Origin: Alphaproteobacteria bacterium
GTDB lineage: Bacteria > Pseudomonadota > Alphaproteobacteria > Rhodospirillales > Rhodospirillaceae
Reading direction: 5' to 3'
DNA length: 11,473 bases
NCBI GenBank assembly: GCA_003250275.1
Contig: QKGW01000419.1
Coordinates: forward strand, 1 to 11,473
The notes beneath the pieces are model-generated. The model did not search any database. It was not told the origin of the DNA and was given only the letters and a program-made list of their open reading frames with translations. A program made the translations under genes and the position numbers. Shown here in pieces: positions 1 through 6,768 of the stretch (position 1 is the first letter of the stretch; each line of letters begins with the position of its first letter).

Positions 1-944
1 CCGCCGATGCACGCGGCGGCGCGCAGCGAGAAGGTGTAGTGCGCGCGCGGCTCGGGGAACAGCGCGAGCCCGGCGATCGCCGCCGGGGTGAGCAGCGCGA
101 GGCGCACGCCGTGGCGGGCGACGCGGGCGATGCGGTCCTCGGCCTCGGCGGGGGTTTCGGGCAGCCCCATCGCGAGCACCGGCACGCCGAGCAACCACGG
201 CCCGAACAGGCCGGAGATCAGCCCCGCCGGGTGCGACGGGCGCAACGCCGGCCAGATCAGATCGCCGGGGCGGGGCACGCCGTCGAACACCATTTCGAGC
301 GCCGGCAGGTGGCCGAGCACCGCGCGGTGGGCGTGGCGGATCAGCCGCGGCGTCGCGGTGCGGCCCTGGGTGAGCACGAGAAAGGCGGGTTCGTCCGCGC
401 CGGTGGCGACTGCGACCGCCGCCTCGGGCGCGGCGCGCAGCAGTTCCCAGAAGTCGCGCGCGCCGTCGTCGGGGGCGTGCACGCACACCAGCGCCGCGTC
501 GGCGGGCAGGACCGCACGCGCGGCGGCGAGGCTCTTGCGGTCGGCGACGACCACCCGCGGCTTCGCCAGCGCGACCGCGCGGGCGAGGGTTTCGGCGGGC
601 CAGGCGGCGTCGAACGGTGCGATCGCGGCGCCCGCCTTCAGGGTGGCGAGAGCGGTCAGCGCGATTTCCGCGCCCTGCGGCAGCAGCGTCGCCACCGTCG
701 CGCCGGGCTCGACCATCAGCTTGGCGAGGGCGGCGGCGAGGGCGTCGGAGAGGCGCTTGAGTTCGCCGTAGCTGAAATGCGCGACCGCGCCGTCTGGGCC
801 CGGCGCGATCAGCGCGGTGCGGTCGGGGTCGGCGCCGGGGCGGCACTGGCGGTCGAGGCTGTCGGCGGCGGCGTTGAACGCCTCCGGCACGTGCCAGCGG
901 AAGGCGCGCCGCGCGTCCTCGTAGGAGCGAACGCTGGGCAGCAT
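1..944 (-). CDS. AMP-binding (ANL superfamily) acyl-CoA synthetase-like protein, 3' end outside window
   Basis: The first 314 residues of an acyl/acetyl-CoA synthetase-like protein are visible; the gene continues past the left edge. The opening (FRWHVPEAFN near residues 15-24), the FSYGELKRLSDALA segment (57-70) and the GVPVLA segment (253-258) follow the N-terminal domain of medium-chain acyl-CoA synthetases, which adenylate a carboxylate with ATP and then load CoA. The start is ATG at 944, preceded by a strong AAGGAGG four bases away that overlaps the stop codon of the upstream exported hydrolase-like gene, so the two should be translationally coupled. The phosphate-binding loop, normally close to TSGTTGxPK, reads TQGRTATPR (192-200): the Ser, a Thr, a Gly and the Lys are changed. 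Activity as a normal ligase is therefore doubtful. The catalytic C-terminal domain cannot be seen. Family assignment is firm; substrate is unknown. Confidence 0.85.
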   Translation of the reverse strand, partial: MLPSVRSYEDARRAFRWHVPEAFNAAADSLDRQCRPGADPDRTALIAPGPDGAVAHFSYGELKRLSDALAAALAKLMVEPGATVATLLPQGAEIALTALATLKAGAAIAPFDAAWPAETLARAVALAKPRVVVADRKSLAAARAVLPADAALVCVHAPDDGARDFWELLRAAPEAAVAVATGADEPAFLVLTQGRTATPRLIRHAHRAVLGHLPALEMVFDGVPRPGDLIWPALRPSHPAGLISGLFGPWLLGVPVLAMGLPETPAEAEDRIARVARHGVRLALLTPAAIAGLALFPEPRAHYTFSLRAAACIG

Positions 945-954
945 GGGGCCCTCC

Positions 955-2058
955 TTATTCCAGGATCACTTCGTATTCCAGACGGTCGGCGGCGCCGAGT
1001 CCGTCGAGCAGCACGCCGTCGAAGCCGAGGTCCATCAACCCGACGAAATACGCGCCGAGGATATCCTTCCACTCCTGCAGCCAGTAGTTGGTGAGCACGC
1101 CGTTGGCGTGCCCGCTCATCGGTTCGCGCAAGATCGGAGTTTCGCCGATGCGCCACTCGCGCTTCCAGTAGTAGCGGTCGTCGCGCGCGGCGGTGAGGTC
1201 GATTTCCGCCAGCACCAGGCGGCGCGGCCCCATGAACTTGTACTTCATCGACGCCACGTCCGCCTTGGTCAGCGGCTGATCGGCGGCGTAGAAGGAATCG
1301 ACGACGACGAGGTCGGCGTTCGACTTCGCCACCGCCGCGAGCCATTCGCTCTTGGAGCCGTAGGCGCGCGGGCTGCGCAGCCAGTAGGCGTTCTTGACGT
1401 CGGCGAGGGTGGCGACGCCGTCGGAATTCTCATAGGGCGGGCGCTCGGCGGGCAGCGGCTTCGGTGCGTCGGGGCGGCCGATCACCGCGACGCTGAGGGC
1501 GTGCGCGGCGCGGCCCTTGCGCGCGAGTTCGTAGTGCGAGACGGCGCAGGCGTCGAGGCTCAGCACCGGCGTGCCCGCGGCCTTGATCGCCTTGATGCGC
1601 GCCTCGCGGGCGGCCTCGGCCTTCTGTTCGGCGCTGGTCGGCGGCGGTTCGCCGGGCTTGGGTTTCGGCTTCGGGCAGTTGAGGCCGTCGAGCGCGACCG
1701 CGTCGAGATCGCGGAGGATGCGGCGGAACGGCGCGCCCGGCGCGGTGTCGGGGATCGGCTCGCGGTCCTCGGCCTTGGGGTCGAGGAGGGCGGCGCGCTG
1801 CGCCTCCCACGAGCTCGTCGCCATCAGCCCGAGGGGCTCGCGGCCGACGAACAGGAACTTCGGGTCGCGCGCCTCGGCGTATTGCGCGAGGCCGTCGACG
1901 AGGGCGCGCAGATCCTCGCGGAAGGGCGGAACTTCCTGCGGCTTCGGCGGTTTCGCATCCGGCGCGGGCGGCACCAGAAAGCGCGCGTCCTGCGCCACGG
2001 CAAGGCCGGGCGCGAGCGCGAGGGCAAGGGCCAGAGCGGCGATCGGAAAACGGGGCAC
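955..2058 (-). CDS. Exported GH114/TM1410-like putative glycoside hydrolase, apparently permuted
   Basis: A 367-residue exported protein with a GTG start; GGAG lies nine bases upstream. Residues 1-22 form a signal peptide with a likely cut after AVA. Residues about 218-358 resemble the first half of the TM1410/GH114 barrel: VVVD strand (251-254), a segment ending DDRYYW (293-298) and GFDGVLLDG (345-353). Residues about 46-200 resemble what is normally the second half: a helix and strand (LAQYAEARDPKFLFV, 57-71), DLDAVALDG (117-125) and GTPVLSLDA (162-170), with a Lys/Pro-rich insert at 129-140. The order of halves is thus reversed compared with the family as I know it. In the motif that is usually close to SIGEAEDYR, this protein has DLTAARDDR (287-295), so the Gly-Glu is lost. 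GH114 enzymes cut alpha-1,4-linked galactosamine polymers; whether this one is catalytic is open. The ANL-family gene follows after ten bases. Confidence 0.75.
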   Translation of the reverse strand: MPRFPIAALALALALAPGLAVAQDARFLVPPAPDAKPPKPQEVPPFREDLRALVDGLAQYAEARDPKFLFVGREPLGLMATSSWEAQRAALLDPKAEDREPIPDTAPGAPFRRILRDLDAVALDGLNCPKPKPKPGEPPPTSAEQKAEAAREARIKAIKAAGTPVLSLDACAVSHYELARKGRAAHALSVAVIGRPDAPKPLPAERPPYENSDGVATLADVKNAYWLRSPRAYGSKSEWLAAVAKSNADLVVVDSFYAADQPLTKADVASMKYKFMGPRRLVLAEIDLTAARDDRYYWKREWRIGETPILREPMSGHANGVLTNYWLQEWKDILGAYFVGLMDLGFDGVLLDGLGAADRLEYEVILE

Positions 2059-2111
2059 GCGTGCAGTCTCCGCCGGAAACAGGGTCGGAATTCAACCCTA
2101 GTCCGTGCGTG

Positions 2112-2126
2112 TTAACAAAGCGATAA
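2112..2126. promoter_or_regulatory. CtrA-like box (TTAA-N7-ATAA)
   Basis: TTAA at 2112-2115 and ATAA at 2123-2126 are separated by seven bases. Read on the minus strand it is TTAT-N7-TTAAC, one mismatch from the CtrA consensus TTAA-N7-TTAAC of alphaproteobacteria. It lies in the gap between the divergent hydrolase-like gene and mipZ, an AT-rich patch in a GC-rich background. A chance match cannot be excluded. Confidence 0.25.
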
Positions 2127-2143
2127 AGGACTCCCCATGGCAG

Positions 2144-2173
2144 TTGCGGAAGCTCTCCGAAAGAGGCTAGGTT
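2144..2173 (+). promoter_or_regulatory. Candidate mipZ promoter
   Basis: TTGCGG at 2144-2149 and GCTAGGTT at 2166-2173, 16 bases apart, loosely resemble alphaproteobacterial promoters (TTG-type -35 and GCTA-type -10). A GANTC site (GATTC, 2175-2179) follows immediately and another (GACTC) is at 2129-2133. In Caulobacter, CcrM methylation of GANTC activates mipZ transcription, so these positions are suggestive. Transcription would begin near 2180, just before an inverted repeat. Both hexamers are weak matches. Confidence 0.3.
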
Positions 2174-2181
2174 GGATTCGA

Positions 2182-2208
2182 ACGTCCGGCTCCGTAACGA
2201 TCGGACGT
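2182..2208 (+). promoter_or_regulatory. Inverted repeat in the mipZ leader
   Basis: ACGTCCG (2182-2188) and CGGACGT (2202-2208) are perfect inverted arms of seven bases around a 13-base spacer. The right arm ends 16 bases before the mipZ start codon. It may be an operator or a hairpin at the 5' end of the transcript; the sequence does not decide between them. Confidence 0.4.
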
Positions 2209-2224
2209 CTCGACGGGGGAGATC

Positions 2225-3022
2225 TTGAGCAGCGCAACGAAACCCGCCCACGTGGTGGTTCTCGGCAACGAAAAAGGCGGCACCGGCAAGTCGACGATCG
2301 CGATGCACATGGCGGTGGCCTTCGCCAATGCGGGCGGCCGCGTCGGTGTGATCGATCTCGACGTGCGGCAGAAATCGGTGTCGCGCTATATCGAGAACCG
2401 CATCGCCACGGTGGCGCGGACCGACGTGTTGCTGCCGGTGCCGACGGTCTACGAGATGGCCGGCGACACCGTCGAGGAACTCGCCGAACTGACGATGACC
2501 GCGATGCGCGAGCAGGATCTGGTGATCATCGACACCCCCGGCTCGGCGACCGAGCTGTCGCGCGCCGGGCACGTCTTCGCCGACACCCTGGTGACGCCGC
2601 TCAACGACAGTTTCATCGATCTCGACGTGCTCGGCCGGGTCGAGCCCGAAACCCACAAGGTCCTGCATCCGAGCCATTATTCCGAGCTGGTGTGGGACAC
2701 CCGCAAGGAGCGCGCGCGCGTTGGCCGCGCGCCGCTGCGCTGGTTCGTGCTGCGCAACCGCCTCTCCCACGTCGACGCCCGCAACAAGCGCGCGATGGAG
2801 GAGGCGATCGCGGCGCTCGCCCAGCGCGTCGGCTTCGTTTCCGTCACCGGGCTCGGCGAACGGGTGATCTACCGCGAGCTGTTTCTCACCGGCCTCACCC
2901 TGCTCGACGTGCGCACGCCCGGCGTCGCTATCGACCTCTCGGTCTCGCATATCGCCGCACGTCAGGAACTTCGGGCTCTTTTCAACGGCGTCGGGTTTAC
3001 CGATATCATCCCAGGGGGGTAA
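2225..3022 (+). CDS. mipZ: MipZ, ParA/MinD-family division-plane positioning ATPase
   Basis: A 265-residue cytoplasmic P-loop ATPase. In alphaproteobacteria MipZ binds ParB at the chromosome origins, forms a gradient falling toward mid-cell and blocks FtsZ assembly away from the division plane. The deviant Walker A is KGGTGKST (17-24) with signature Lys17, DLDVRQ (44-49) is switch I and DLVIIDTPG (98-106) is Walker B. Segments matching MipZ rather than generic ParA are NDSFIDLDVLG (127-137), LRWFVLRNRL (171-180) and ERVIYRELF (212-220). Length equals the family norm. The start is TTG at 2225: an in-frame stop at 2195 limits upstream choices and no ATG or GTG occurs before the Walker A motif apart from GTG codons inside its first strand. 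The GGAG before it is only three bases away, which is short. The gene appears monocistronic; GANTC sites in its upstream region suggest cell-cycle control. Confidence 0.95.
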   Translation: MSSATKPAHVVVLGNEKGGTGKSTIAMHMAVAFANAGGRVGVIDLDVRQKSVSRYIENRIATVARTDVLLPVPTVYEMAGDTVEELAELTMTAMREQDLVIIDTPGSATELSRAGHVFADTLVTPLNDSFIDLDVLGRVEPETHKVLHPSHYSELVWDTRKERARVGRAPLRWFVLRNRLSHVDARNKRAMEEAIAALAQRVGFVSVTGLGERVIYRELFLTGLTLLDVRTPGVAIDLSVSHIAARQELRALFNGVGFTDIIPGG

Positions 3023-3056
3023 CTCCGGGGTTCATCCATTCGTCATCGGGCGGCTC

Positions 3057-3085
3057 TGGACAACGCCTCGCCGCCGGGTGATAAA
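3057..3085 (+). promoter_or_regulatory. Candidate sigma70-type promoter of galU-ugd-pgm
   Basis: TGGACA (3057-3062; five of six to TTGACA) and GATAAA (3080-3085; four of six to TATAAT) are separated by exactly 17 bases. It lies in the mipZ-galU gap and would give a leader of roughly 55 bases. An identical TGGACA precedes the carboxypeptidase gene. Found by eye, not scored. Confidence 0.5.
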
Positions 3086-3147
3086 CCGTCACTTTTTCCA
3101 TTGCGCCGCTTCGGCTTCGCCACTCAACCCGCTTCTGGAGGTCTTCC

Positions 3148-4020
3148 ATGGGTCATCGCGTACGCAAGGCAGTGTTTCCGGTCGGAGGGCTGGGAACGCG
3201 TTTCCTTCCCGCCACCAAGTCGATGCCCAAGGAAATGCTCACCGTGGTCGACAAGCCGTTGATCCAGTACGCGGTGGAGGAAGCCGCCGCGGCGGGCTGC
3301 GAGCACTTCATCTTCGTCACCGCGCGCGGCAAGGGCGCGCTCGAAGATCACTTCGACGCCGCGCCAGAGCTCGAGCGGCAGCTCGAGGAGAAGCACAAGG
3401 ACGAAGCCCTCGACGCGGTGCGCAAATACCTGCCCAAGACCGGCCAGATCAGCTACACCCGCCAGACCAACCCGATCGGCCTCGGCCACGCGGTGTGGTG
3501 CGCGCGCCACCTCGTCGGCGACGAGCCGTTCGCGGTGCTGCTGCCCGACGACATGATCCTCGCCGACGTGCCCTGCCTCGCGCAGATGGCCGAGGTCTAC
3601 GCCAAGACCGGCGGCCACCTCGTCGCCTCCGAGAACGTGCCGCGCGAGCACACCTCGCGCTACGGCATCCTCGACGTCGAGACCGACGACGGCACCCTCG
3701 CCAAGGCCAAGGGCCTGGTCGAGAAGCCGAAGCCCGAGGTCGCGCCGTCGACGCTGTCGATCATCGGCCGCTACATCCTCGATCCGGTGGTGTTCCAGCC
3801 GCTCGACAAGCAGATGCGCGGCGCGGGCAACGAAATCCAGCTGACCGACGCGCTGGCCGCCACCCTCGACCGGGTGCCGTTCCACGGCCTGCGCTTCGTC
3901 GGCAAACGTTACGACTGCGGCGACAAGGTCGGCTTCCTCGAAGCCAACGTCGCCTTCGCCCTCAAGCGGCCCGAGATGGCGGCGCAGGTTCGCGCGGCGA
4001 TCGGGGCGCTGTTGGCGTAA
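3148..4020 (+). CDS. galU: UTP--glucose-1-phosphate uridylyltransferase
   Basis: A 290-residue cytoplasmic enzyme that makes UDP-glucose and pyrophosphate from UTP and glucose-1-phosphate. The nucleotide-binding segment FPVGGLGTRFLPATKSMPKE covers residues 10-29, followed by EMLTVVDKPLIQY. LLPDD (131-135) supplies the metal-binding acid, VEKP (191-194) and GRYIL (207-211) belong to the sugar site, and GNEIQLTDA (227-235) plus RYDCGDK (254-260) are typical of the C-terminal part. The length is normal for bacterial GalU. ATG at 3148 is preceded by GGAGG six bases away. It is the first gene of a compact operon: ugd begins 21 bases after its stop. Its product is the substrate of the next gene and its substrate can come from the third. 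Confidence 0.97.
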   Translation: MGHRVRKAVFPVGGLGTRFLPATKSMPKEMLTVVDKPLIQYAVEEAAAAGCEHFIFVTARGKGALEDHFDAAPELERQLEEKHKDEALDAVRKYLPKTGQISYTRQTNPIGLGHAVWCARHLVGDEPFAVLLPDDMILADVPCLAQMAEVYAKTGGHLVASENVPREHTSRYGILDVETDDGTLAKAKGLVEKPKPEVAPSTLSIIGRYILDPVVFQPLDKQMRGAGNEIQLTDALAATLDRVPFHGLRFVGKRYDCGDKVGFLEANVAFALKRPEMAAQVRAAIGALLA

Positions 4021-4041
4021 TCTCAACCAGGGGAGACCGAG

Positions 4042-5361
4042 ATGCGCATCGCGATGATCGGAACCGGCTACGTTGGGCTGGTGTCCGGAACCTGCTTCTC
4101 CGAATTCGGCGTCGACGTGATCTGCGTCGACAAGGACGAGAGCAAGATCGAGCGCCTGAAAGCGGGCGAGATTCCGATTTTCGAACCGGGGCTCGACGCT
4201 CTCGTCGCCTCCAACGTCAAGGCCGGGCGCCTGTCGTTCACCACCGATCTCACGTCGGCGGTGAGGGGCGCGGACGCGGTGTTCATCGCGGTGGGCACGC
4301 CGTCGCGCCGCGGCGACGGCCACGCCGACCTGTCCTACGTCTACGCCGCCGCCGAGGAGATCGCGCACGCGCTCGACGACTACGCGGTGGTGGTGACCAA
4401 GTCGACCGTGCCGGTCGGCACCGGGCGCGAGGTCGAGGCGATCATCCGCAAGATCCGCCCCGACGTCGACGTCGTCTCGAACCCCGAGTTCCTGCGCGAG
4501 GGTTCGGCGATCAACGACTTCATGCGCCCCGACCGCGTCGTCATCGGCACCGAGTCCGAGCGCGCGCGCGAGGTGATGCGCCAGCTCTACCGCGTGCTCT
4601 ACCTGATCGAAACGCCGATCGTGTTCACCAGCCGCGAGACCTCGGAGCTGATCAAGTACGCGGGCAACGCCTTCCTCGCGATGAAGATCACCTTCATCAA
4701 CGAGATCGCCGACCTCTGCGAGGCGGTGGGGGCGGACGTGCACGACGTCTCGCGCGGCATCGGCCTCGATGGCCGCATCGGCAAGAAGTTCCTGCACCCG
4801 GGCCCCGGCTACGGCGGCTCGTGCTTCCCCAAGGACACCCTCGCGCTGGTGCGCACCGCGCGCGACTACGAGAGCCCGATGCGCCTGATCGAGACCACCG
4901 TCGAGGTCAACGACACCCGCAAGAAGGCGCTCGCCGGGCGCGTCGCCGCGGCGGTCGGCGGCGTGCTCTCGGGCAAGCGCATCGCGGTGCTTGGCCTCAC
5001 CTTCAAGCCCAACACCGACGACATGCGCGACAGCCCGAGCCTCGATCTGGTTCCGGCGCTGGTGGCGGGCGGCGCGACCGTCGCCGCCTTCGATCCGGAA
5101 GGGACCGACGAGGCGAAGAAGCTGCTCCCCGACGCGGTGATCTACGCCGAGGACGCCTACGACGCGATGGAGGGCGCGGACGCGCTCGTCATCGTCACCG
5201 AGTGGAACGCCTTCCGCAGCCTCGACCTCGACCGGGTGAAGTCGCTGATGAAGGCGCCGGTGGTGGTCGACCTGCGCAACATCTACGAGCCGAAGACGAT
5301 GGCCGAGGAAGGCTTCGTCTACAGTTGCGTCGGGCGTGCGGTGCCGAAGGAGGCCGGTTGA
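4042..5361 (+). CDS. ugd: UDP-glucose 6-dehydrogenase
   Basis: A 439-residue NAD-dependent enzyme that oxidises UDP-glucose twice to UDP-glucuronate. The N-terminal Rossmann motif is GTGYVG (7-12). NPEFLREGSA (147-156), KYAGNAFLAMKITFINE (205-221, holding the catalytic Lys and Asn) and GYGGSCFPKD (256-265) with nucleophile Cys261 form the active site. The C-terminal UDP-binding domain carries GLTFKPNTDDMRDSPS (318-333). All key residues are present and the length is typical. ATG at 4042 has an AGGGGAG Shine-Dalgarno sequence upstream. The stop codon overlaps the start of the downstream hexomutase gene (TTGA), so the two are coupled. UDP-glucuronate feeds acidic exopolysaccharide, LPS decoration or pentose and galacturonate derivatives. 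Confidence 0.97.
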   Translation: MRIAMIGTGYVGLVSGTCFSEFGVDVICVDKDESKIERLKAGEIPIFEPGLDALVASNVKAGRLSFTTDLTSAVRGADAVFIAVGTPSRRGDGHADLSYVYAAAEEIAHALDDYAVVVTKSTVPVGTGREVEAIIRKIRPDVDVVSNPEFLREGSAINDFMRPDRVVIGTESERAREVMRQLYRVLYLIETPIVFTSRETSELIKYAGNAFLAMKITFINEIADLCEAVGADVHDVSRGIGLDGRIGKKFLHPGPGYGGSCFPKDTLALVRTARDYESPMRLIETTVEVNDTRKKALAGRVAAAVGGVLSGKRIAVLGLTFKPNTDDMRDSPSLDLVPALVAGGATVAAFDPEGTDEAKKLLPDAVIYAEDAYDAMEGADALVIVTEWNAFRSLDLDRVKSLMKAPVVVDLRNIYEPKTMAEEGFVYSCVGRAVPKEAG

Positions 5362-6752
5362 CCGGCCACGCCCATCGGTTCGATCCGGCGATTCTGCGGG
5401 ACTACGACATCCGCGGCATCGTCGGTGGCAACCTCCGGATCGCCGACGCGGTGGCGCTCGGCATGGCGTTCGGCTCCGAGCTGGTGGCGCGGGGCGGGCG
5501 CGACGTGGTGGTCGGCCGCGACGGCCGGGTGAGTTCGCCCGACCTCGCCGCCGCCCTCGTCGACGGCCTCACCGCGACCGGGCTCGACGTGCTCCAGATC
5601 GGTTGCGGCCCGACGCCGATGCTCCAGTTCGCGGTGGCCGAACTCGGGGCCGACGGCGGCGTGATGGTCACCGCCAGCCACAATCCGGCGAACCACAACG
5701 GCTTCAAGATGACCCTGCGCGGCCGCCCGCTGTTCGGGCCGGACATCCGCGCGCTCGGCCGTCGCGCCGAGACCGGGGCGTTCGTCTCGGGTGAGGGCTC
5801 GGTGGCGTCCTACGACGTGCTCGAAGCCTACGTCGCGCGGCTGGTGCGCGGCGTCGACCTCGCGCGGCCGCTCAACGTGGTGTGGGACTGCGGCAGCGGC
5901 GCGACCGGCCCGGTGGTGCGCGAGCTGGTGCGCGGCCTGCCGGGGCGGCACACCCTGCTGTTCGATGCGGTCGACGGCGCGTTCCCGCATCATCACCCCG
6001 ATCCGGCGGTGCCCGAGAACCTCGCGCACCTGATCGACGCGGTGCACGCGGCGGGGGCGGACGTCGGCTTCGCCTTCGACGGCGACGGCGACCGCATCGG
6101 CGTGGTCGACGACGCGGGCGAAATCCTCTGGGGCGACCGCGTTCTCGCGCTGCTCGCCGAGGAGGTGCTGGCGCGCCACCCCGGCGGCGCGGTGCTCGGC
6201 GACGTGAAGGCCTCGCGGGTGCTGTTCGACCGCATCCGCGAACTCGGCGGCGCGCCGGTGATGACCCGCACCGGGCATTCGCTGATCCGCGCGCGCATGG
6301 CCGAATTGGGCGCACCGCTCGCCGGCGAGATGAGCGGGCACATCTTCTTCGCCGACGGCTACTACGGCTTCGATGACGGCCTCTACGCCGCGCTCCGCCT
6401 GCTCCAGGCGCTCGCGGCGCGGCCGGGGCGGCTCTCCGACTGGCATGGCGCGCTGCCGCGACTGTGGAGCACGCCCGAGATCCGCATCCCCTGCGGTGAC
6501 GACGAGAAGTTCGGCGTCGCCGACGCGATCGCCCTGGCGCTCGACGCCGAGGGCGTCGCCTTCGACGACACCGACGGCGCGCGCGTCGAGATCGCGGGCG
6601 GCTGGTGGCTGGTGCGCGCCTCCAACACCCAGGCGGAGCTGGTGGTGCGCTGCGAGGCGGAAACCATGGAGGCGCTCGGCCATGCCAAGGCCGAGGTCGC
6701 GGCGCGCCTCGTCGCGGTGGGGGTCGAACCGCCCGCCGTGCTCAGGGACTGA
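5358..6752 (+). CDS. Phosphomannomutase/phosphoglucomutase
   Basis: A 464-residue alpha-D-phosphohexomutase. Domain 1 carries the phosphoserine motif VTASHNP (104-110; Ser107), domain 2 the metal loop FDGDGDR (240-246), domain 3 the sugar-binding GEMSGH (323-328), and domain 4 the phosphate-binding RASNT (420-424). GEMSGH is the version typical of bifunctional PMM/PGM enzymes (AlgC/ManB type), so interconversion of glucose-6-P and glucose-1-P is likely alongside mannose phosphates. The start is a TTG at 5358 whose last two bases belong to the ugd stop TGA; AAGGAGG lies four bases upstream and no ATG or GTG is closer. The same frame stays open back to 3078, but there it only shadows galU and ugd. 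With galU and ugd this completes glucose-6-P to UDP-glucuronate. The 3' end converges on the carboxypeptidase gene. Confidence 0.93.
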   Translation: MTGHAHRFDPAILRDYDIRGIVGGNLRIADAVALGMAFGSELVARGGRDVVVGRDGRVSSPDLAAALVDGLTATGLDVLQIGCGPTPMLQFAVAELGADGGVMVTASHNPANHNGFKMTLRGRPLFGPDIRALGRRAETGAFVSGEGSVASYDVLEAYVARLVRGVDLARPLNVVWDCGSGATGPVVRELVRGLPGRHTLLFDAVDGAFPHHHPDPAVPENLAHLIDAVHAAGADVGFAFDGDGDRIGVVDDAGEILWGDRVLALLAEEVLARHPGGAVLGDVKASRVLFDRIRELGGAPVMTRTGHSLIRARMAELGAPLAGEMSGHIFFADGYYGFDDGLYAALRLLQALAARPGRLSDWHGALPRLWSTPEIRIPCGDDEKFGVADAIALALDAEGVAFDDTDGARVEIAGGWWLVRASNTQAELVVRCEAETMEALGHAKAEVAARLVAVGVEPPAVLRD

Positions 6753-6768
6753 TCTTCCGGAAAATCAG
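6749..6768. terminator. Palindrome over two convergent stop codons, possible bidirectional terminator
   Basis: CTGATCTTCC and GGAAAATCAG are inverted arms matching at 9 of 10 positions with no spacer. Each arm contains one of the two convergent TGA stops. The stem could end transcription from both sides, but there is no clear U tract, so it is not a classical intrinsic terminator. Confidence 0.35.

Noticed and set aside
39..1094. Plus-strand ORF opposite the ANL-type gene.
   Set aside because: It has a repetitive Arg/Gly/His-rich translation, while the opposite strand encodes a recognisable AMP-binding protein.
2137..2224. ATG at 2137 as the start of a gene overlapping mipZ.
   Set aside because: Its translation becomes arginine-rich shadow sequence and it lies in the regulatory gap before mipZ, in a different frame.
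3124..4797. Minus-strand ORF of 557 codons opposite galU and ugd.
   Set aside because: An antisense shadow of two clear enzymes with no recognisable domain.
3078..5357. Open frame continuous with the hexomutase, extending back across galU and ugd for over 700 codons.
   Set aside because: It is arginine-rich low-complexity shadow coding. galU and ugd are unmistakable in another frame, and the mutase starts at 5358 with its own Shine-Dalgarno.
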